Below are positions 38,838 through 46,969 of a DNA stretch of 64,000 bases, in pieces. The DNA lies in NCBI GenBank assembly GCA_963834725.1, contig CAWICN010000001.1, positions 2,852,001 to 2,916,000 of the forward strand, written 5' to 3'. Within the stretch, counting starts at the first letter, position 1. Each line of letters opens with the position of its first letter. This DNA comes from PALSA-693 sp963834725 (GTDB lineage: Bacteria; Actinomycetota; Acidimicrobiia; Acidimicrobiales; Palsa-688). Made by a program: the position numbers and the translations under genes. Below the pieces are notes generated by a model, which made no database searches, was not told the origin of the DNA, and worked only from the letters and a program-made list of their open reading frames with translations.

Positions 38838-40250
38838 ATGCAACAGCTCAGCCCTCAAGATGCGTCGTTCCTCTACACGGAGACCCCCAAGGCGCCAATG
38901 AGCGGCGGCGGGCTCGCGATCTACGACCCGTCGACCGCTCCGGAGAAGGTGACGTTCAAGGGGCTGATGAAATTCATAGAGGACCGTCTCCACCTGGCGC
39001 CACCGTTCCGGCGCCGCGTCGCGATGGTTCCCTTCGACGCTGACTATCCCTATTGGTTCGAGGACGGGGGCTTCGACATCGAGTTCCACGTCCGTCACAT
39101 CGCGCTCCCTGAACCGGGTGACTGGCGTCAGCTTTGCATCCAGTGCGCCCGGCTCATCAGCCGGCCGCTCGACCTCAGCAAGCCACTGTGGGAGATGTAC
39201 GTCATCGACGGCCTCGACCGGGTCAAGGGCTATCCGCCCGGCTGTTTCGGCATCCTGAGCAGAGTGCACCATGCCGCGGTCGACGGGGCGTCTGGCACCG
39301 AGATCGGCGTGGCCACCCAGGACCTCACGCCTGACGCCCCCCCGCCCCCTCCGCCTGCCGAGCCGTGGCGGGGGGAGCCGGAGCCGTCGCAGGCCGAGCT
39401 GCTGGCGCGTGCCGGCTGGAACGCCGCCACGCAGCCGTGGCGGTTCCTCGAGACCTGGACCAGCACGGGCATGGCCGACCGCCTGCGCCAGGCCGCCGCG
39501 GCCCAGAGCTCCGCTCCGCCTCCGGCTCAGGTGCCCCGCACCCGCTTCAACGCTGCGGTGTCGGCCCACCGCGTGGTGGACGGGGTGATGTTCGAGCTCG
39601 ACGACGTACGAGCGATGCGTTCCATCACGCCGGGGTCGACGGTCAACGACGTGGTGCTGGCCATCGTGGGCGGGGCGCTGCGCGAGTACCTGTCGGACAA
39701 AAACGAGCTGCCCGACCTGTCGCTGACCGCCATGTGCCCGATCTCGTTGCGCAGCGAGACCGACCGCACCCCGGGCAACCAGGTGGGCGCCATGTTCGTG
39801 CCTCTTCACACGAACATCAGCGACGCACCCGCCCGGTTGCATGCCGTCCATGCCAGCACGGGGGCGGCCAAGGAGCTCCAAAACGCGGTGGACGCCCGGG
39901 CGCTGACCGATCTCTCCAGGTTCATCCCCGCTGCCACCGCGGCGCTGGCGGGGCGTATGGCCGCGACGCAAGCCATCGCCAACGAGAATGTCCCGCCGCC
40001 GTACAACACGGTGGTTACCAACGTGCCGGGTCCTCAGGTGCCGCTCTACATGGCCGGCGCCCGCATGGTGGCGTCCTACGGGTTCGGCATGGTGCACGAC
40101 AACATGGGCCTGATGAATGTGGTCGGCAGCTACATCGGGCGCTTGTCCGTGAGCATCGCCGCCGATCGCGACATGATGCCCGACCCAGCCTTCTACGCCG
40201 ACTGCATCAAAAGGCAGCACGATGAACTGAAAGCCGCTGTCACGGGCTAG
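38838..40250 (+). CDS. Wax ester synthase/diacylglycerol acyltransferase (WS/DGAT family)
   Basis: 470 aa from ATG 38838. The catalytic HHxxxDG motif is HHAAVDG at residues 144-150. Other family parts are LSPQDASFLYTETPKAPMS at the N-terminus, GSTVNDVVLAIVGGALREYL, CPISLRSETDRTPGNQVGAMFVPLHT and the C-terminal NTVVTNVPGPQVPLYMAGA. These enzymes make wax esters or triacylglycerol storage lipid from acyl-CoA. The gene stands alone but fits the acyl-CoA genes of the window. The open frame upstream of 38838 is not conserved. Confidence 0.95.
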   Translation: MQQLSPQDASFLYTETPKAPMSGGGLAIYDPSTAPEKVTFKGLMKFIEDRLHLAPPFRRRVAMVPFDADYPYWFEDGGFDIEFHVRHIALPEPGDWRQLCIQCARLISRPLDLSKPLWEMYVIDGLDRVKGYPPGCFGILSRVHHAAVDGASGTEIGVATQDLTPDAPPPPPPAEPWRGEPEPSQAELLARAGWNAATQPWRFLETWTSTGMADRLRQAAAAQSSAPPPAQVPRTRFNAAVSAHRVVDGVMFELDDVRAMRSITPGSTVNDVVLAIVGGALREYLSDKNELPDLSLTAMCPISLRSETDRTPGNQVGAMFVPLHTNISDAPARLHAVHASTGAAKELQNAVDARALTDLSRFIPAATAALAGRMAATQAIANENVPPPYNTVVTNVPGPQVPLYMAGARMVASYGFGMVHDNMGLMNVVGSYIGRLSVSIAADRDMMPDPAFYADCIKRQHDELKAAVTG

Positions 40251-40417
40251 GTTTCGCCCTTTGAGGCGTCACGATTATTTCTTGATGGCTCTCGCCGACC
40301 TCGCGGCGTCTTTGAGTTGAGCTCATGTCGACTTCGACGCGTCCGTCCCATCTCCATGAACCCTCCGAGCGTGGCGACGATCGAGTTGGGCCACATCGTC
40401 CACCTTGCTGGCTTCTA

Positions 40418-41296
40418 CTAGACGACCCAAGCGCCGTCACGCATGAGGGTGCGCCCGGCAATCTCGTTAGCTTCCCGCCAAGCTTGTAGCCGGTCAGGAC
40501 GAAGCACGACCATCACGAACTGGCCGCCAACCTGGGAGGGATCCCAGTCCGCTTGGGCCAGGTAAGCGTCGATCAGCTCGGCGGGTGCTTCCTGGTAGCG
40601 GGTGATCTTTTCGACGGTGGCCTCGATCACCACCACGTCACGGGTTGGTCCCAACGCCAGACGGGCGGTTCGCGTGGCCGACAGGTTGCGCACGGTGGCC
40701 GAGGCGGCCTCGGTGACCAGCAGCACCCGCTCCCCGGCCCAAGCGTAGGAGAGCGGCACCAGGTGCGCCCCCGCGCCGGCAGAGGTGGCCACCCAGATGT
40801 CGGCATGGCGGCGACCAAGCTTGTCGAGGGTGTCCGCCTTGCGGGCCCGGGCGGGGCGGGCAGCCGCCGAATCGATGGTCTTCAGGCGGCGAACTTCGCC
40901 GCCCGGCTCGAGGATCCAGTCGGGGTTGTGAGCGACCTCCCAGGGATGACCGTCGGGGTCGATGAACACCCCCGAGTAGCCGCCCCTGGCGGTCGGGGCA
41001 CCCGGGCGGCCGATGCGGGCTCCAGCCGCCTGGGCTTGTGCGAGGACCTCGTCGACCTCTGCTGGGCTGGACACGTTGTAGGCCAGGGTGACCCCGCCCC
41101 ACCCACCACCGTCTTGGACTGCGCTGTCGGCCGCCAGCTTGTCGCGCTCCCACAGGGCCACGATCATGCCGCCGGCCTGGAAGAACACCACCTCGCCGTC
41201 GGGGGGCCCCCCGCTCCAGCCGAGCGCCTCGTAGAACGCCCGGGCTTTCGAAAGGTCGGAGATCCCGAGGGTGACGAGCGAAATCCTCTGATCCAT
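40418..41296 (-). CDS. Fusion of a VOC/glyoxalase-like domain and a PNPOx-like flavin domain
   Basis: 292 aa in one frame. Residues 1-125 are a vicinal-oxygen-chelate domain (ISLVTLGISDLSKARAFYEALGWSGGPPDGEVVFFQAGG, YSGVFIDPDGHPWEVAHNPDW). Residues 140-290 are a split-barrel pyridoxamine-5-phosphate-oxidase-like domain (RKADTLDKLGRRHADIWVATSAGAGAHLVPLSYAWAGERVLLVTEAAS, FVMVVLRPDRLQAWREANEI) that usually binds FMN, F420 or heme. The two are normally separate proteins. A stop just before KTIDSAAARPARARK would restore that, so the fusion could be real or due to an indel. A related PNPOx fragment follows upstream on the same strand. Confidence 0.82.
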   Translation of the reverse strand: MDQRISLVTLGISDLSKARAFYEALGWSGGPPDGEVVFFQAGGMIVALWERDKLAADSAVQDGGGWGGVTLAYNVSSPAEVDEVLAQAQAAGARIGRPGAPTARGGYSGVFIDPDGHPWEVAHNPDWILEPGGEVRRLKTIDSAAARPARARKADTLDKLGRRHADIWVATSAGAGAHLVPLSYAWAGERVLLVTEAASATVRNLSATRTARLALGPTRDVVVIEATVEKITRYQEAPAELIDAYLAQADWDPSQVGGQFVMVVLRPDRLQAWREANEIAGRTLMRDGAWVV

Positions 41297-41303
41297 TTCC
41301 GGC

Positions 41304-41732
41304 TCAGACCCCGCTCGGCGCGCGCCAGACGGTATGGACTGGGTGGGGGTCGCCGTGACCGGTGGTGCAGGTCAGCAAACATGACGCGATCGCGAAGCCG
41401 AAAAACAGCTCGTCACGCGATGGTGTCGGGACACCGGGGGCCTGGCGCTCCGAGACGAACAGCTCCGACAGCCGGGATCTGACCTCAGGATCTACGACCA
41501 GGTGAGCCGCCCCGGTGAGACAGAAGGCGTCCTGGTTGTTGGCCCTCGAGAAAGAGGGCATCGAGTAACAGCCGTCACGCAAAAAGGTCCGCCTGCTTGG
41601 GGGTGGGCACGATGCAGGAGAGCACCGCTCGGAGCGTACGCCGCCAAGAAGGCAGGCGTCCGACTCGATTTGTGTCTGAACGATGCCCTGATCCCGCCAC
41701 GAGGGCGCGCCTTGCAGATCTGCCCCGAACAT
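41304..41732 (-). pseudogene. N-terminally disrupted PNPOx-like protein
   Basis: From about 41585 down, the frame reads FLRDGCYSMPSFSRANNQDAFCLTGAAHLVVDPEVRSRLSELFVSE and ends PHPVHTVWRAPSGV, a good match to the C-terminal half of stress-type PNPOx-like proteins. The preceding 45 codons do not resemble the expected N-terminal half, so the gene appears truncated or frameshifted at its 5' side. It lies 8 bp upstream of the VOC-PNPOx fusion gene on the same strand. The LuxR-type remnant lies further upstream. Confidence 0.55.
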
Positions 41733-41877
41733 TACTTTCGCCCGGCCCAGTAACCCGCCAGCAGACCGCCTCCGAGCGCCGGCGAAGGGTGGGGCGGGAG
41801 CTCCGTGGTGCCGGCGCCGGGCGGGCGCCCGTTCCCCGCCTCAGGCGGGGGCCGCGCCGTTCCGACCCTCCGGCTCG

Positions 41878-42230
41878 TTACCCCTGGCGCCGGGCTGCCT
41901 CGGCGGCCAGCTGCGTACGGGAGGGGAGGGGAGGGGAGGGGAGGTGGAGCGTGGCGAATAGGTGCACAACACGGGTTTGCACGGTCCGCCGTGCGACATA
42001 CAGCCTCTCGCCGATCTGGGGTTGGACAATCCCCCGGGCGACCAGGTCCACGACGGCCGGCTCGCTCGGGATAAGGGTCTGCGAGCCTCTTGCGCGCCAC
42101 GGTGCGGTACAAGGCGGCCGCGGACCACATCAGGGGCGATCATCGGGTATTCGAGTGCGAACCCCGATCTTGGCGCACCGATCCCGGCAGTCGCTGAGGG
42201 TCTCGAGCGCGCTCGCACGTTCGCCCTCAG
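41878..42230 (-). pseudogene. C-terminal remnant of a LuxR-type ATPase regulator
   Basis: Reading the minus strand from about 42095 to the TAA at 41878 gives a GerE/LuxR helix-turn-helix: LIPSEPAVVDLVARGIVQPQ then IGERLYVARRTVQTRVVHLF, ending SRTQLAAEAARRQG. Shortly upstream, in other frames, a fragment IGVRTRIPDDRP also resembles the segment before the HTH of this family. Everything further N-terminal is missing. The loop between the last two helices is replaced by a CTCCC-repeat-encoded Pro/Ser stretch. I see no start or full ORF, so it is a fossil of the same broad family as the decayed regulators at 33.6-35.5 kb. Confidence 0.78.
41921..41945. repeat. 5-bp GGGGA array inside the LuxR remnant
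   Basis: About five units of ggagg/gggga. It has four or more G runs and so has G-quadruplex potential on the plus strand. It lies exactly where the HTH-terminal loop should be encoded. Confidence 0.85.
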
Positions 42231-42340
42231 CCTCGAGCGGAGGAGCCTGCGGCCATGCTGACGAATCAGCGCGGTAGCCGGCGCCGGTGCCAGGTCGGTC
42301 GCCGGGTGCGGCGGCGGCGGAATCGCGAGAAGCTGCTGTG

Positions 42341-43153
42341 GTGACCGCTCCCCCGTCCAGCCCGGCCGAAGCCGTTCGTCGTTCGTCAGATCTGGGAGTG
42401 GCCACTCTGACCATGGATCAGCCCCACAACCGCAACGCGCTCAGCGTGGCCCTGCGCAGCGGCCTGGCTGACGGGTTGCAGACAGCAATCTCCGACCCGG
42501 CGGTGCGGGTGGTCGTTCTGACCCATACCGGTCCGGTCTTCTGCGCCGGCGCGGACCTCTCCGAGGGCGGAGGCGCGCCGACCGGCGAGGACCCCCGTAT
42601 CGGACTGGGCGGCATCCTGGCCGCTATCCAGGATTCCCCGAAACCGGTGGTGGCCCGCATCGCCGGCCATTGCCTGGGAGGCGGGGTCGGTCTGGCTGCG
42701 GTGTGCGACCTTTCGGTGGCCAGCCAGGACGCCATGTTCGGCTTCACCGAAGTGCGCGTCGGGGTGGCGCCCGCCATCGTCTCGGTGGTCACGGTCCCGA
42801 AGCTGCGAGTCGCCGACGCGCTGGAGCTCTACCTCACCGGTGAGCGAATCCCGGCCGAGCGAGCCGCAAACGTGGGCCTGATCACCTCCGCCGTGCCCGC
42901 CTCGGACCTCGACAACGCAGTGGAACGGGTGGTCGCCCAGCTGGTGGCCGGCGGACCGGCGGCGCTGGCTACAGCTAAGCGTCTTATCCTTGAGATTCCG
43001 GCCATGGAACGGGCCGACGCCTTCCGGTGGACGACGGACCTGTCGGCGTCACTTTTCGCGTCCGATGAGGCAGCCGAAGGGATGGCCGCCTTCCGTGAGA
43101 AACGCCGCCCATCGTGGCAGCCGTCGCGCCCCCCGAAACCCCGCGAGGGATGA
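42341..43153 (+). CDS. Enoyl-CoA hydratase/isomerase family protein
   Basis: 270 aa from GTG 42341. Crotonase-fold motifs are VATLTMDQPHNRNALSVALRSGLADGL, VVVLTHTGPVFCAGADLSEG (first oxyanion loop), PVVARIAGHCLGGGVGLAAVCDLSVASQDAMFGFTEVRVGVAPA and AFREKRRPSW at the end. This suggests beta-oxidation or branched-chain degradation, but the substrate is unknown. The final 25 bp downstream run into a GC-rich repeat with 15-bp-like periodicity. No acyl-CoA dehydrogenase is adjacent. Confidence 0.92.
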   Translation: MTAPPSSPAEAVRRSSDLGVATLTMDQPHNRNALSVALRSGLADGLQTAISDPAVRVVVLTHTGPVFCAGADLSEGGGAPTGEDPRIGLGGILAAIQDSPKPVVARIAGHCLGGGVGLAAVCDLSVASQDAMFGFTEVRVGVAPAIVSVVTVPKLRVADALELYLTGERIPAERAANVGLITSAVPASDLDNAVERVVAQLVAGGPAALATAKRLILEIPAMERADAFRWTTDLSASLFASDEAAEGMAAFREKRRPSWQPSRPPKPREG

Positions 43154-43164
43154 GGGCGACACAC

Positions 43165-43258
43165 TGGCCGGCGACCCCCCGAGCCGGCGAAACCTGCGCT
43201 GGCGACTCACTGAGCCCGCGAAACCTGAGCCGGCGAAACCTGCGCCGGCGACTTACTG
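43165..43258. repeat. Degenerate repeat between the enoyl-CoA hydratase and DUF1697 genes
   Basis: Interspersed copies of ccggcgaaacctgcgc and gagccggcgaaacctg-like units with imperfect 10-45 bp spacing, ending at the DUF1697 stop codon. The pattern is gccggcgaaacctg, then gcgactcactgagcc, then gaaacctgagccggcg. No coding content is supported. Confidence 0.7.
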
Positions 43259-43804
43259 AGCCGTCAGAGTCGCCAGCCTGGTCACGGTGTTCCAGTTCCG
43301 CATGGTGACCGCGACTCCGAGGACCCGGTCGAAGTTGAGCTTGCTGAACGGTGACCGCGTGAGTCCCTCCGGGCACCACAGGTACGCGTGCTGCCCGATT
43401 ACCCTGACCTGGTCGACGCCGAAGTCGTCGCCGGCCAGGCTGGCGACTCCCTCAGGCCGCGCTGGGTCGGACAGGAAGCCAACGAAATGCCGCGACGGAT
43501 CCCCGAGGAGGTCCAGGAGGGGGTCGGCGGCCATGGCCTCGTCGAGCTCCGGGGCGGTCCGGGTGATCACCCGGCACTCGAAGCCGAACTCGTCCTCGAT
43601 CCCATCCTCGATGTTTGGGGCGGCGCGGGCCGCCGCCTGCGCCAGGCAGGAAAAGACGGCGTTACCGCTCTGAAGATAGGTCCGCACATCCGTGTAACCG
43701 AGGCCGGTCATCAGGGCGCGCAGCCGGGCCATGTCCACCATCTTGTTGCCGCCGACATTGATACCCCTCAGCAACGCCACCATCCGGATCTTCACGTGGC
43801 CCAT
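43253..43804 (-). CDS. DUF1697 family protein
   Basis: 183 aa from ATG 43804. The family start is present: VKIRMVALLRGINVGGNKMVDMARLRALMTGLGYTDVRTYLQSGNAVFS, with the conserved RGINVGG and TYLQSGN. The C-terminal end VTMRNWNTVTRLATL matches the usual ATMRNWNTV. The function is not known; members are widespread in actinomycetes. It converges on the enoyl-CoA hydratase, the two separated by about 100 bp of repeats. The DNA upstream of 43804 is non-coding to the next gene start at 43960. Confidence 0.93.
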   Translation of the reverse strand: MGHVKIRMVALLRGINVGGNKMVDMARLRALMTGLGYTDVRTYLQSGNAVFSCLAQAAARAAPNIEDGIEDEFGFECRVITRTAPELDEAMAADPLLDLLGDPSRHFVGFLSDPARPEGVASLAGDDFGVDQVRVIGQHAYLWCPEGLTRSPFSKLNFDRVLGVAVTMRNWNTVTRLATLTAQ

Positions 43805-43959
43805 GCTCGCACCTCCCCGGGCTGCACGACCCCCGGCTCGTGCCTCCCCCGGGCTCGCGCCTCCCTCGCTCCCACGTCCCTTGGTCAGGAAACCCCCGTC
43901 CGCGCCCAGCAAACCCTCCGGATACCCTCGGGCACGGCCTCGACCGCTACCGTCTTCCC

Positions 43960-45114
43960 ATGACAGCCGCCCTCGTCGTGATCGCCGTGGTGGCCTTCCT
44001 CGCCATCCTGGCCCTGGTGCTGATGGCTCGCCGCACCGGCGCAAGACTGGACGCCGAGCGGGCGAGAGCCGACCGGTACGAAGCCCGGGTGCGCGCTCTG
44101 GAGGAAGCCGCGCCAGCCTCCGATGCGGGCCCGGCGCCAACGGAGCCCGCGCTCCTCGCCGGCGACACGCAACCCCCATCGGCCACCCCCACCCGGGTGG
44201 GCAACACCCAACCTCAACCCGCCACCCCCGTCCCCCTCAATCAGCCCGAGGCCGAACCACCGACCGCCCCCGCCCCTCCCATTGCCGTCCCACCCGACCA
44301 GCCCGCCGCCACCGTCGCCGAACCGCCGACCGCCCCCGCCCCTCCCATTGCCGTCCCACCCGACCAGCCCGCCGCCACCGTCGCCGAACCGCCGACCGCC
44401 CCCTCCCCTCCCATTCCCGTCCCACCCGACCAGCCCGCCGCCACCGTCGCCGAACCGCCGACCGCCCCCGTCGCCGAACCCGCCGGCGCGTCCGCGGGCC
44501 CCGAACGTCCGGCCGCCGGCGCCGAGCCTCCCCTTCCCGTTTCCGCCGGACCCGCACCCCTTACCGCAACCGCTCCCGCCCCTGCCGACCGCGTTGATAC
44601 CAACTCGCAGAGTGCGGTCGCAGCCGAGCCCCTCCTGGAGCTCGAGCGGCTCCGCCTGGAACGCGAGTGGGCCGACATTGTCGGGGCGTCGACGCCGTTA
44701 CCCGTGCCGTGGGACGGGAGCGTCCGCAGTGTGGTCGCCGTTGAGCTGGACATCATCCGTGAGGTGATCGGCACGCCTAGCCGGATCGAGCCCGGCCCCA
44801 CCTCAAGGCCCGCCGAACCCGCGGCAGCGGTGGCGACGGTGCGCCTGGCAACCGAGATACTCCGGCGGCTGGCCAAATCCGGCGAGGAGATTACGGTCAC
44901 GTTTGCAACCGACACCGAAGTAACCATGGCCATTGCGGTCGAGGGAAATGAGGTCAAACCCGACCTGTCCGACCTCACGACTACAGCCGCCGAGCTTGGC
45001 GGCCGCGTTACGTTCCTCGAGACCGACGAGGGGTTCGAGGCTCAGCTCAGCGTGCCGTCCCAGCAAACTGAATCCGCGTCAACCGAGCATCAGCCAGACA
45101 GCCGGCCCTCGTAG
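43960..45114 (+). CDS. Membrane-anchored protein with 22-residue Pro-rich repeats and an unknown C-terminal domain
   Basis: 384 aa from ATG 43960. Residues 1-23 form one hydrophobic helix (TAALVVIAVVAFLAILALVLM), followed by a short coiled coil (LDAERARADRYEARVRALEEA). Residues 99-170 hold three near-identical 22-residue Pro/Ala-rich repeats. The C-terminal 150 residues look folded (LERLRLEREWADIVGASTPLPVPWDG, VAVELDIIREVIGTPSRIE, EITVTFATDTEVTMAIAVEG) and somewhat like a histidine-kinase ATPase fold, but the ATP-binding motifs are not visible. The topology suggests a short outside part and a cytoplasmic tail. Its end overlaps the convergent NIPSNAP-like gene by 25 bp. Function unknown. Confidence 0.85.
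   Translation: MTAALVVIAVVAFLAILALVLMARRTGARLDAERARADRYEARVRALEEAAPASDAGPAPTEPALLAGDTQPPSATPTRVGNTQPQPATPVPLNQPEAEPPTAPAPPIAVPPDQPAATVAEPPTAPAPPIAVPPDQPAATVAEPPTAPSPPIPVPPDQPAATVAEPPTAPVAEPAGASAGPERPAAGAEPPLPVSAGPAPLTATAPAPADRVDTNSQSAVAAEPLLELERLRLEREWADIVGASTPLPVPWDGSVRSVVAVELDIIREVIGTPSRIEPGPTSRPAEPAAAVATVRLATEILRRLAKSGEEITVTFATDTEVTMAIAVEGNEVKPDLSDLTTTAAELGGRVTFLETDEGFEAQLSVPSQQTESASTEHQPDSRPS
44254..44469. repeat. 66-bp tandem repeat in the membrane-anchored protein gene
   Basis: Three units of 66 bp (44254-44319, 44320-44385, 44386-44451) and a partial fourth. The units are almost identical; only a few base changes occur in unit three. Each encodes 22 residues beginning EPPTAP and ending PAATVA. 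Confidence 0.97.
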
Positions 45115-45395
45115 ACGACGTTCACCCTGGCGACGAAGGTCTCCTCGGTCCGGCGAGGCACCCCCTCAAAGGCCGCCGCCCGTTCGGGTGAATCCATATA
45201 GGTCTTCTCGGCCGCATCCAAGTCACCGTCATGGCGAACGGCCCAGACGAACTGGTTGGTGGACTCGTCAACAAAGGCGAAGAGCACTTCAAACCCATAC
45301 TTCTTGCGGACGGGGAGGATCGACGGCCACCATTCGAGGAAGGCGTCCATCTCACCGGGCAAGATCTGGTAGCGGCGAAGCTGCACAGTGGCCAC
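45090..45395 (-). CDS. NIPSNAP-like dimeric alpha/beta barrel protein
   Basis: 101 aa, starting VQLRRYQILPGEMDAFLEWWPSILPVRKKYGFEVLFAFVDESTNQFVWAVRH and ending TYMDSPERAAAFEG..RVNVVYEG. The length and strand-helix pattern fit the NIPSNAP/ABM ferredoxin-like barrel fold. The role is unknown. It is divergent from the GH3 gene across about 15 bp and overlaps the preceding gene end convergently. Confidence 0.85.
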   Translation of the reverse strand: MATVQLRRYQILPGEMDAFLEWWPSILPVRKKYGFEVLFAFVDESTNQFVWAVRHDGDLDAAEKTYMDSPERAAAFEGVPRRTEETFVARVNVVYEGRLSG

Positions 45396-45409
45396 CGGCT
45401 GACCGTAGC

Positions 45410-46708
45410 ATGCAGCCGATGACCAGAAGGGGCCGGATCAGCGTCATCGTGGTCGCGCTCGCGTTGACGGGGACGTCTACCCTCACCGGATGCGGAAGGG
45501 GGACGTCGTCCGCGACGCGGGCGACTGTGCCCGCGACGACGCCCGGAACCGCGCCCCCGACCAACCCCACCACCAGTCCGCCGGTGACATCGGCACCCAG
45601 TGCGGGGCCGACGACCACGACTTCTCGCCCCACTCCGACATGCTCCAATCTGACGGTCATCAGCGGATGGCCTATCGCGCGCCGCGCCGCGGAACTCGTC
45701 GTGGCGCCGGTGTTGAACTTCAATATGGCCGTCATGGAAGTTGCCGGCGAGACGGGCGTCGGCGGGGTCCTCTTCCTTGGCGATGCTTCTGCGCCGTCCA
45801 ACCTCGCCGCGCTGCTGCGGACCGCCTTCGCGTCCACGCCGGCCGGTCTGGCGCCCCTGGTCATGGCCGATCAGGAGGGCGGCGGCGTTCAGCGCCTCGG
45901 TGATGCTGTTCCCTCAATGCCGTGGCCCCGCACCATGGCCCAGACCATGACGCCTGCCCAGGTAAAGGCGCTGACCACCCGGGTGGGCGCCAGCATGCTG
46001 CAACTCGGCGTCAATGTCGACCTCGCCCCCGTCATCGATCTCGATGCCGGGGCGGGTCCCAGCACGACCGACCCTGATGGGCTCCGATCGTTCAGCGCTG
46101 TGCCATTAACGGCGGCGAATTACGGTGTGGCGTATCTGCAGGGGCTGGTCGCCGCCGGAGTCGTACCGGTGGTCAAGCATTTTCCAGGTCTTGGGGGCGC
46201 CTCGGCCAACACCGATTACAGCCCCGCCACGACCCCACCGCTCGCGACCCTCGAGGGTGCCGGGCTCGTTCCGTTCCGTGCGGCCATCGCCGCCGGTGTC
46301 CCAGCCGTCATGGTCTCGAACGCGACCGTACCGGGCCTGACCACCGAACCCGCTTCCCTGTCGCCGGCCGCCATCAACGGGCTGCTGCGACACACCCTCG
46401 GCTTCGAAGGGCTGGTCGTGACCGACAGCCTCTCCGCAGTCGCCATCACCGATGCCGGCTACCAGGTCCCGGCGGCAGCCGTGGCCGCAATCGCGGCCGG
46501 AGCCGACATGATCCTCTTCGGCGACACGGCGACCCAGGGCCAAACCAACCTGTTGACTCCCGCCAGCGTGACCGCGAGCATCGATCAGATCGTGAGCGCC
46601 ATCGTCACCACCGCCGCCAGGGGAAAGATCCCCCTCGCTCGCGTCAACGCGGCCGTGCTCCGTGTGCTCACCATCAAACACACTCAACTCTGTCCAGCCT
46701 CTAGCTGA
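45410..46708 (+). CDS. Glycoside hydrolase family 3 lipoprotein, NagZ-like
   Basis: About 432 aa from ATG 45410 or 45419. A lipobox signal (VIVVALALTGTSTLTGC) with the lipidated Cys near residue 28 indicates an exported lipoprotein, then a Thr/Pro-rich linker. The GH3 domain has VGGVLFLGDAS, PLVMADQEGGGVQRLG, VNVDLAPVIDL, the signature PVVKHFPGLGG (usually KHFPGHG; here Leu replaces His) and the nucleophile Asp in GLVVTDSLSA. The Asp/His pair that acts as acid/base in NagZ is normally in KHFPGHGxxxxDSH; here NTDYSP follows, so the acid/base His may differ. Beta-N-acetylhexosaminidase activity is likely but not certain. Confidence 0.9.
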   Translation: MQPMTRRGRISVIVVALALTGTSTLTGCGRGTSSATRATVPATTPGTAPPTNPTTSPPVTSAPSAGPTTTTSRPTPTCSNLTVISGWPIARRAAELVVAPVLNFNMAVMEVAGETGVGGVLFLGDASAPSNLAALLRTAFASTPAGLAPLVMADQEGGGVQRLGDAVPSMPWPRTMAQTMTPAQVKALTTRVGASMLQLGVNVDLAPVIDLDAGAGPSTTDPDGLRSFSAVPLTAANYGVAYLQGLVAAGVVPVVKHFPGLGGASANTDYSPATTPPLATLEGAGLVPFRAAIAAGVPAVMVSNATVPGLTTEPASLSPAAINGLLRHTLGFEGLVVTDSLSAVAITDAGYQVPAAAVAAIAAGADMILFGDTATQGQTNLLTPASVTASIDQIVSAIVTTAARGKIPLARVNAAVLRVLTIKHTQLCPASS

Positions 46709-46969
46709 TCGATCCGGACCAGAGCCGCCTCAGGCCCGGTGAGCGGGTACTCAACCTTTGGGCAAACCGACGACTCTTGGACCGCTGTCTACATCCGATG
46801 TTCTTCAGGCTCCAAAAGTGAGGAGATTTACCAAAGGTCAGGGACAGGCGGTCGCCCAGGCGCCGGCGAGCAGCAATCGGGATAGCCGGCCGCCTCCGGG
46901 CCATGGTCCCGGCGGCGCCCAAACCCGTCGACGGCGGGCGCCGGCAGGTGAACCGCGGGGGCCGACCGC

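Noticed and set aside
41841..42218. 125-codon minus-strand frame at the LuxR remnant
   Set aside because: The frame does not contain the HTH. The conserved reading lies in another frame, so this ORF is a shadow.
46754..46838. 8-bp inverted repeat ACCTTTGG/CCAAAGGT between the GH3 and helR genes
   Set aside because: The arms are about 70 bp apart, between two converging genes. It is too weak to call an operator or terminator.
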